Below are positions 13,172 to 18,239 of a stretch of 18,239 nucleotides of DNA, one piece after another. The notes under the pieces are model-generated. The model saw nothing but the letters and a program-made list of their open reading frames with translations. It ran no database searches and was not told the origin of the DNA. Each line of letters opens with the position of its first letter. Within the stretch, counting starts at the first letter, position 1. The stretch is from an uncultured Oscillospiraceae bacterium (lineage in GTDB: Bacteria; Bacillota; Clostridia; Oscillospirales; Ruminococcaceae): assembly GCA_900553955.1 (NCBI GenBank), contig USFO01000021.1:1-18239 (forward strand), in the 5' to 3' direction. A program made the translations under genes and the position numbers.

Positions 13172-13501
13172 ATGCTTATTTTCGATACCATTCAAATCGG
13201 CAACAAGCTTCTGCAGTTCAGAAAAAAATCGGGGCTTACCCAAGCGGAGGTGGCGGAAGCGGCGGGACTTTCCGACAGAACATACGCGGACATTGAGCGC
13301 GGCACCGTGAATATGAAAATCGAAACCGTTCTGCGCATTTGCGGCGCGCTTAAAATAACGCCGAACGAAATCCTCACCGAGGAGCAGGCGCCCATTTCCC
13401 TACGGCAGGAGGAGCTTTTCGAGCGGCTTTCCGAGTGTTCGCCGGCACAGAGGGCGACCGCCTTGGATTTACTCGGCGTATATCTTAATTCTTTGTCATA
13501 A
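13172..13501 (+). CDS. XRE/Cro-CI family helix-turn-helix regulator
   Basis: 109 aa. GGAGG lies 7 nt before the ATG. Residues about 9-65 form an HTH_3 domain: LLQFRKKSGLTQAEVAEAAGL with a recognition helix near LSDRTYADIERG, then ETVLRICGALKITPNEIL. The C-terminal part (about 70-109) is a short helical segment, possibly for dimerization; there is no sensor or protease domain. It is divergently placed to the BspA-like surface gene, and the intergenic region carries repeated CCTAT/ATAGG sites over that gene's promoter, so it may repress the surface protein and itself. Antitoxin function is possible for the family, but no toxin-like gene is adjacent. Confidence 0.9.
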   Translation: MLIFDTIQIGNKLLQFRKKSGLTQAEVAEAAGLSDRTYADIERGTVNMKIETVLRICGALKITPNEILTEEQAPISLRQEELFERLSECSPAQRATALDLLGVYLNSLS

Positions 13502-13527
13502 AATGTTTTTCATTTTCCGGTGTTTTG

Positions 13528-13536
13528 TGCTAAAAT
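13528..13536 (+). promoter_or_regulatory. Possible extended -10 promoter of the thioesterase operon
   Basis: TGC-TAAAAT is an extended -10 located 30 bp before the ATG at 13567. No good -35 is seen at 17 bp, so read-through from the XRE gene is an alternative. Confidence 0.4.
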
Positions 13537-13566
13537 AGCCGTATAAAATATATTCGGAGTAAAAAA

Positions 13567-14295
13567 ATGATTTTCAGAGAAACAGCAGTCACAAGAATTG
13601 ACGATTTTGACGCAAAGGGCTATATGCTTCCCTCGGCGCTTCTCAAGGTACTGGAAAACGCGGCGGATCACCATTCTGCCTCCGTCACGGGCGAGTCCGT
13701 GGAGGGCAGCATGCACGGTGTTGCGTGGATTTTGGCGGAGTGGCGGGTTGAGATTATCCGCACGCCGCGCTATAATGACGTTATAAATATCGAAACATGG
13801 ATTTCCGACGGAAGCGCCGCCGCACATTCCAACCGGGAATTTCTGCTTTCGGATGAGCACGGCGGCGTGCTCGTAAAGGCGGCGGCGAAGCTTACGCTTT
13901 TCGACCTTAAAGCGAACCACATAATCAAAACCGACCGTGCCGTTCTGGAACGCTACCGACCGGAGGGGCGCGCCGTTTTCTCCGAAAAGGCGCACCGGCT
14001 TCTGCCCGCAGAGAGCTTTGAGCACGAAGTGCAGTTTCCCTTGCGCCGTTCGGATATGGATTACAACGGTCATGTTCACAACACGGCATATCTTGATTTC
14101 GCATTGGATGTTCTGCCGAAGGAAGCGGCACGAAGCGCCGAAATTTCCGGAATACGCATTGCGTACAAGCACCCGCTCCGCCTTGGCGACCGCGCTAAAA
14201 TCAGGTTTTGCGGCAAAAACGGCGTTTGGAATATCTGTTTCTTCACCGACGAAGCGCTTTGCGCCATAGTCGAGCTTACGGAGAACATTCACTAA
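13567..14295 (+). CDS. Acyl-ACP thioesterase (FatA/FatB-like)
   Basis: 242 aa, the usual length of bacterial members of PF01643. Two hotdog folds in tandem: N-terminal (about 1-125) with the long-helix segment LENAADHHSAS (29-39) and the RVEI...RYNDVINIETWIS strand region (60-80), and C-terminal (about 150-242). The catalytic region is R161-S-D-M-D-Y-N-G-H-V-H-N172, the D-x-D-x-N-G-H-V-x-N pattern of the family, with N167 and H169 as likely active-site residues. The enzyme hydrolyses acyl-ACP to free fatty acid and so sets acyl chain release in the cytoplasm. CGGAG is 7-8 nt before the ATG. A Ppx/GppA-like gene follows after 18 nt. GC-rich codon use matches the housekeeping genes here. Confidence 0.92.
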   Translation: MIFRETAVTRIDDFDAKGYMLPSALLKVLENAADHHSASVTGESVEGSMHGVAWILAEWRVEIIRTPRYNDVINIETWISDGSAAAHSNREFLLSDEHGGVLVKAAAKLTLFDLKANHIIKTDRAVLERYRPEGRAVFSEKAHRLLPAESFEHEVQFPLRRSDMDYNGHVHNTAYLDFALDVLPKEAARSAEISGIRIAYKHPLRLGDRAKIRFCGKNGVWNICFFTDEALCAIVELTENIH

Positions 14296-14313
14296 ACATT
14301 CGGAGGAATTTTT

Positions 14314-15246
14314 ATGCGCATCGGCATTATCGACTTCGGGACGAACACCATTCGCCTTGATATATTCGAGGTGGACGGCGACAATTACAGCATAATTTTC
14401 GACAACGCGATTTTTTCCCACATCATCGAAAATACCGTGGGAAACTCGCTTTCTCAGGACGGAATCGAGTATGTGATACAGGCCATTGAGGAACAGCAGG
14501 CGGCTTGCCGCCACTACCGCTGTGACAAAATCGAGTGCTTTTCCACCGCCTCCCTGCGCTATATTGAAAATGCGGATTCCGTGGTGGAGCAAGTGGCGTT
14601 CCGCTCCGGAATCAACATAAAGCGCATAAGCGGCGATGAGGAAGCCGCCTACGACTACCGCGCGCTGAAGCGAGCCTCCGGCTGCAAAAGCGGCGTGGGC
14701 TGCGACCTCGGCGGCGGCAGCCTTCAGGTGTTTACCTTTGACGAAAATGGTCCCACCAAGAGTAAAAGCTTTCCTTTGGGCAGCAGCCGTATGGCAAAGG
14801 AGTATGTTTCCGGGGAAATTCCCACCGCCGAGGAAGCCGCGGAAATTATGCGGCGCGTAAAAAGCGAGCTTGCCAGGGCGGGTTTTGCTCCGGCGGGAGG
14901 CAGGCTGCTCGCCATGGGCGGCACCGCAAAGGCGGTGAACCGCCTGTACCGTTTTACCACCAAAAACAGCGGTGCTTTGAGCACCGAGACCCTTTCCGCC
15001 ATGCTCGGGGTTATCTGTGAACAGCCGGAGGAAGCTTACGACCTGCTTTCCGACATTGTTCCGAAGCGGGCGCACACCCTTGCCCCGGGTCTTGCGGTGC
15101 TCACGGCATTGACGGAGTATATGAACTGCTCCGAAATGGACGTTTACCCTGTCGGTGTGCGGGAGGGATTTCTCGAAGCGCTGCTTGAACAGCCGCCGCA
15201 GGAACCGGATGATATAATAAGCTACATTCTCGGGCTGAGCAAATAA
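14314..15246 (+). CDS. Ppx/GppA-family phosphatase
   Basis: 310 aa, the size of short single-module exopolyphosphatase / pppGpp phosphatase proteins, without the C-terminal HD domain found in longer members. ASKHA-fold landmarks: IDFGTNTIRL (6-15), the phosphate-1 loop where most members have D-x-G-S-N-S; the SGDEEAAY segment (107-113) with the likely catalytic Glu; D131-LGGGS (131-135), the phosphate-2 loop; and AMGGTAKAVNRL (200-211). It may hydrolyse polyphosphate or guanosine pentaphosphate; which one cannot be told from sequence. GGAGG lies 7 nt before the ATG. It is co-directional with the thioesterase gene 18 nt upstream, so one transcript is likely. A shared role in growth-state control is only a guess. 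Confidence 0.92.
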   Translation: MRIGIIDFGTNTIRLDIFEVDGDNYSIIFDNAIFSHIIENTVGNSLSQDGIEYVIQAIEEQQAACRHYRCDKIECFSTASLRYIENADSVVEQVAFRSGINIKRISGDEEAAYDYRALKRASGCKSGVGCDLGGGSLQVFTFDENGPTKSKSFPLGSSRMAKEYVSGEIPTAEEAAEIMRRVKSELARAGFAPAGGRLLAMGGTAKAVNRLYRFTTKNSGALSTETLSAMLGVICEQPEEAYDLLSDIVPKRAHTLAPGLAVLTALTEYMNCSEMDVYPVGVREGFLEALLEQPPQEPDDIISYILGLSK

Positions 15247-15343
15247 AAAAGAGAACCACCGTGAACTGAACTGCCCCAACCGCCTTTTTCGCTTCAACGC
15301 TTTCTTTCAGCAGGGCGCTCCAACGCCGTTTGCCGATTCACCT

Positions 15344-15412
15344 ATGCTCATTCCCTGTTTTCCGTGCTCATCCTCGCTCCATCGTGCTCAAATCGCAAAA
15401 AGCCGATGCTCA
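15344..15412. repeat. Four periodic [AG]TGCTCA heptamers in a gene-free gap
   Basis: ATGCTCA (15344), GTGCTCA (15364), GTGCTCA (15384) and ATGCTCA (15406) are spaced 20, 20 and 22 bp. They lie in the 15247-15430 gap between the phosphatase stop and the terminator. I see no gene there. The intervening bases are not conserved. Confidence 0.5.
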
Positions 15413-15430
15413 AGCGGTTTTTCGCATATA

Positions 15431-15466
15431 AAAAAGCAGTCCCGCCTTTTTGCGGGACTGCTTTTT
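15431..15466. terminator. Bidirectional terminator between convergent operons
   Basis: AAAAAGCAGTCCCGC and GCGGGACTGCTTTTT form a perfect 15-bp stem with loop CTTTTT and T-runs on both sides. It would serve the thioesterase/Ppx operon (plus) and the ABC transporter (minus); it lies 17 bp beyond the transporter's stop. Confidence 0.93.
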
Positions 15467-15483
15467 GCGTTTTTTGCACTAAA

Positions 15484-18213
15484 TTATTCCGTTCTCAGTG
15501 CCGCGACCGGGTCGCGGTTTGCCGCGCCCTTTGCAGGGATAAGTCCACCGATAAGCGTGAGCACCACGCTGAGCACGACGAGTATCACAGCGCCGCCCAC
15601 CGGCAGCACCGCGTTGACATCCATCGAACCTGTAAGATTATGAATAATCGCGTTGCCGGGGACGAGCAGCAGCAGCGTTATGCCGATTCCCATAACGCCG
15701 GAGCAGAGCCCGATGATAAACGTTTCTGCGTTAAACACCTGCGAAATGTTCCGCTTGGATGCGCCGATTGCGCGGAGAATACCGATTTCCTTGGTGCGTT
15801 CGAGCACGGAAATGTATGTGATAATTCCTATCATAATGGAGGAAACCACAAGCGAAACCGCCACAAACGCGATGAGCACATAAGAAATTACGTTGATTAT
15901 GGTGGTTACGGAGGACATCAGCAGCCCGACATAATCGGTATATGTGATTTTGTTCTCTTCGGAAGCGGTTTTGTTGTACTCCTCAATACAGTCGGAAATA
16001 GAATCCTTATCCTCGAAGGTATCGGCATAGATGCTGATAGAGGACGGCGCATCAAGGCTTACAACGCCGAACGCCGCCATGTTGTCGTCATAGCTGCCTG
16101 GGGAAATATAGCCATTATAGATATTCAGCAGCGCTTCATCGTCAAGCTGACCTGCCGCCAACATTCCGTCAAGGGATTCCGCAAGCTGCGCGTCGGACAT
16201 ATCCACAATGGACTGCGTGCCCTGCGGGTTCGCCGCATACATCTGTGTCAAAATCGCACGGCTCATGTTCGCCTTTTCCTCGGTAGTCATATCTTCAAGG
16301 TACGCTTTCGCGTCGGCGATTTTCGCTTCGTCGTCCGCCGGAGCAAACTGCGCGCCGTTGATTACATTATGCTCACTGTCTGCGCGCTGCGCCTTCACCA
16401 CTTCGGAGCGGTCGGTGTAGGCGATGATGTAGTCGGTCAGCGCCTTTGTGTAGCCGAATGGACTCGTCATGGGGTCGTAATCCGCATCGTCGGTGGAACG
16501 CACAATGCCCACGATTTTAAGCTGCAAGGCAGAATCCTCAAGCCTTTCCATTTTGTTCATGTTGTCGCCGATGCTCTCATAATGGCCGAACTCGTTCTTC
16601 ACATAAGTGTCGCAGGCAGGAATCATATAAAGCTTTGTGCTGCAAATTTCCTCAAAGCTCCACTTTTTCTGCTCAACGCTAACCTCCTCGCCGGCTTTGA
16701 TTTTATCCATAACGTCTTTGTATTCGGCAGAGGGCAGCATTCCAAGCTCGTAGAGCGTGGATGCGGGAATCTCGTTATTCCTGTTCACCTCAAGGACAAC
16801 TTCATCGTAGGCGGAAGGCCAGTCGCCGTATATAACATCGTAGCTTTCCTTAACAGCCGGGCTTATAAGCTCGCCGTCCTGCCCCGGCAGCAGCTCCTTG
16901 AAGTTGCCGTTGTCAAAAGATGAGTACATCTGTGACATAACACCCATACTGCTTGCCATAGTACTGCGGGTATCATCAACCGTGCTGCCGTCGGTATTCA
17001 CGAACTTGCCGTCCGGGTCAAAGGTATACACGCCGAACTTCGTATCATAGGAATAAACAATTCCGTTTTCGCCGATATGTTTGTGAATATCGCTTTCCGG
17101 ATTGTCGAGGTACTTTTTGAACTCGGTAAGGTTGTTTTCCGTAAGGCTTGTGGTCATGGCGGAAGCCATTTCTATGTCGCGCGGGTCGGAATACACGCCG
17201 TCAAGGCTGTGCGAGGCTTCGCCGTCATCGTTTTCCGTATTGTTTTTGCCCATTGAGAGAACGGAGGAAAGGTCAAAGGTCTGCGCGTCAATGGTAATCG
17301 GGTACGAAACCATTGTGTCCTTCTGAATGTTGGCAATATAGTCGTTTACGCCAGTGGAAATGGACAAAATCAGCGCAATTCCGATAATTCCGATGGAACC
17401 GGCGAACGCGGTGAGCAGTGTGCGTGCCTTTTTGGTGCTGAGGTTATTGAACGACAGCGCAAGTGACGTCCAGAACGACATGGAGGATTTGCCCATATTT
17501 TTATGCTCCGGCGGAGCAAGCTTTTCTTCCGCCACATCATATGGCATAGTGTCGCCGAGGATTTTGCCGTCCTTCAGGCGGACTATTCGCGTGGCATACT
17601 GCTCCGCAAGCTCCGGGTTATGGGTTACCATAACCACAAGGCGATCCTTTGCCACTTCTTTAAGTAAATCCATTACCTGTATAGAGGTTTCGGTATCAAG
17701 TGCGCCGGTGGGTTCATCCGCAAGCAGAATATCCGGGTCGTTGACGAGTGCGCGGGCTATTGCCACGCGCTGCATCTGTCCGCCGGACATCTGGTTCGGG
17801 CGCTTGTGAATCTGTTCGCCAAGCCCCACACGCTCCAGCGCCTCTATGGCTCTGCGGCGGCGTTCCTTGCGGGAAACGCCGGAGATTGTCAGCGCCAGCT
17901 CCACATTGGAGAGCACCGTCTGGTGCGGAATCAGGTTGTAGCTCTGGAACACAAAGCCTATGGTGTGGTTTCGGTAAGAATCCCAGTCGCGGTCTTTATA
18001 CTTTTTCGTGGAAATTCCGTTGATAATCAAATCGCCGCTGTCGTATCTGTCAAGTCCGCCGATGATATTGAGCAGCGTTGTTTTGCCGCTGCCGCTCGGA
18101 CCTAAAATCGCAACAAATTCGTTGTCGCGCAGATTCAGCGAAACTCCATCAAGTGCAACCTGCGTTAAATCGCCGGTTACGAACTTTTTCTTAATGTTCT
18201 GTATTTGCAGCAC
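15484..18213 (-). CDS. Fused ABC transporter ATPase-permease, MacB/FtsX type
   Basis: 909 aa. N-terminal ATPase (1-225): Walker A GPSGSGKT (38-45), Q-loop Q90, signature MSGGQMQR (142-149), Walker B ILLADEPTG (162-170), H-loop H198. The permease follows in the same chain: one membrane helix (about 266-287), a large extracytoplasmic domain (about 290-765), then three helices near the C-terminus with the FtsX-type ERTKEIGILRAIGAS segment between the first two, ending in PAKGAANRDPVAALRTE. This is the type VII (mechanotransmission) layout, which moves or signals substrates outside the membrane rather than through it. The substrate is unknown; peptides, antibiotics or lipoproteins are options. 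The start is GTG at 18213: a TAA lies in frame just upstream, and AAAGGAG is 10 nt away. Its promoter is outside the window. Confidence 0.93.
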   Translation of the reverse strand: MLQIQNIKKKFVTGDLTQVALDGVSLNLRDNEFVAILGPSGSGKTTLLNIIGGLDRYDSGDLIINGISTKKYKDRDWDSYRNHTIGFVFQSYNLIPHQTVLSNVELALTISGVSRKERRRRAIEALERVGLGEQIHKRPNQMSGGQMQRVAIARALVNDPDILLADEPTGALDTETSIQVMDLLKEVAKDRLVVMVTHNPELAEQYATRIVRLKDGKILGDTMPYDVAEEKLAPPEHKNMGKSSMSFWTSLALSFNNLSTKKARTLLTAFAGSIGIIGIALILSISTGVNDYIANIQKDTMVSYPITIDAQTFDLSSVLSMGKNNTENDDGEASHSLDGVYSDPRDIEMASAMTTSLTENNLTEFKKYLDNPESDIHKHIGENGIVYSYDTKFGVYTFDPDGKFVNTDGSTVDDTRSTMASSMGVMSQMYSSFDNGNFKELLPGQDGELISPAVKESYDVIYGDWPSAYDEVVLEVNRNNEIPASTLYELGMLPSAEYKDVMDKIKAGEEVSVEQKKWSFEEICSTKLYMIPACDTYVKNEFGHYESIGDNMNKMERLEDSALQLKIVGIVRSTDDADYDPMTSPFGYTKALTDYIIAYTDRSEVVKAQRADSEHNVINGAQFAPADDEAKIADAKAYLEDMTTEEKANMSRAILTQMYAANPQGTQSIVDMSDAQLAESLDGMLAAGQLDDEALLNIYNGYISPGSYDDNMAAFGVVSLDAPSSISIYADTFEDKDSISDCIEEYNKTASEENKITYTDYVGLLMSSVTTIINVISYVLIAFVAVSLVVSSIMIGIITYISVLERTKEIGILRAIGASKRNISQVFNAETFIIGLCSGVMGIGITLLLLVPGNAIIHNLTGSMDVNAVLPVGGAVILVVLSVVLTLIGGLIPAKGAANRDPVAALRTE

Positions 18214-18239
18214 TATGAATGTTCTCCTTTATTTTTGCG

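Noticed and set aside
13172..13501. XRE gene as antitoxin of a toxin-antitoxin pair
   Set aside because: Its neighbours are a thioesterase and a surface protein; no small toxin-like gene is adjacent on either strand.
13510..15297. 595-codon open frame on the minus strand across the thioesterase and phosphatase genes
   Set aside because: It is antisense to two genes with clear family motifs and ribosome binding sites, and its translation (His/Arg/Val-rich, no domain) is typical of the complement of GC-rich codons. It also has no ribosome binding site of note.
15364..16923. 519-codon open frame on the plus strand opposite the ABC transporter
   Set aside because: It is the complement of a well-supported permease. 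It runs through the terminator stem and has no recognisable domain.

Overview
The window reads as chromosomal DNA of an anaerobic, Gram-positive Clostridia-type bacterium, most likely an Oscillospiraceae/Ruminococcaceae-like gut organism. That placement is inference from gene content: AGGAGG-type ribosome binding sites, a BspA-like leucine-rich-repeat protein with an NPNTG cell-wall sorting signal, a DivIVA-like protein, a uvrB-uvrA operon with a Gram-positive type LexA box, and a fused ABC ATPase/permease. Most genes are on the minus strand. Only three (13172-15246) are on the plus strand.

Layout. 1-954: 5' part of a secreted surface protein (minus, runs off the left edge), with a strong promoter and a leader of three stacked inverted repeats. 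1197-3308: a THUMP-domain rRNA methyltransferase and a DivIVA-like coiled-coil protein, separated by about 240 bp of hairpin-rich non-coding DNA. 3441-8238: the uvrB-uvrA excision-repair operon. uvrA starts inside uvrB, uvrB uses a TTG start, and the promoter carries a near-consensus LexA site. 8239-8636 has no intact gene but holds a bidirectional-looking terminator and an orphan sorting-signal fragment of a lost surface protein. 8637-11370: a tight operon trxB - nadE - HD-domain protein - ASCH-domain protein. 11549-13027: an AT-rich BspA-like surface protein. Divergent from it is a small XRE repressor (13172-13501), and three related inverted-repeat or half sites lie over the shared promoter region. 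13567-15246: an acyl-ACP thioesterase and a Ppx/GppA-type phosphatase in one operon. 15484-18213: a fused ABC exporter, convergent with that operon across a perfect 15-bp terminator stem.

How the genes work together. UvrB and UvrA are subunits of one damage-recognition complex and are probably SOS-induced. TrxB and NadE are linked through redox and pyridine-nucleotide supply; why an HD hydrolase and an ASCH protein share their operon is unknown. The XRE gene is a plausible local repressor of the surface protein. The thioesterase sets acyl-ACP release. I found no clear defence system, CRISPR array, tRNA, rRNA or intact mobile element. The less ordinary parts are the candidate XRE/surface-protein switch, the orphan sorting-signal fragment, the structured intergenic stretches, the altered NADPH motif of TrxB, and the HD-ASCH pair.
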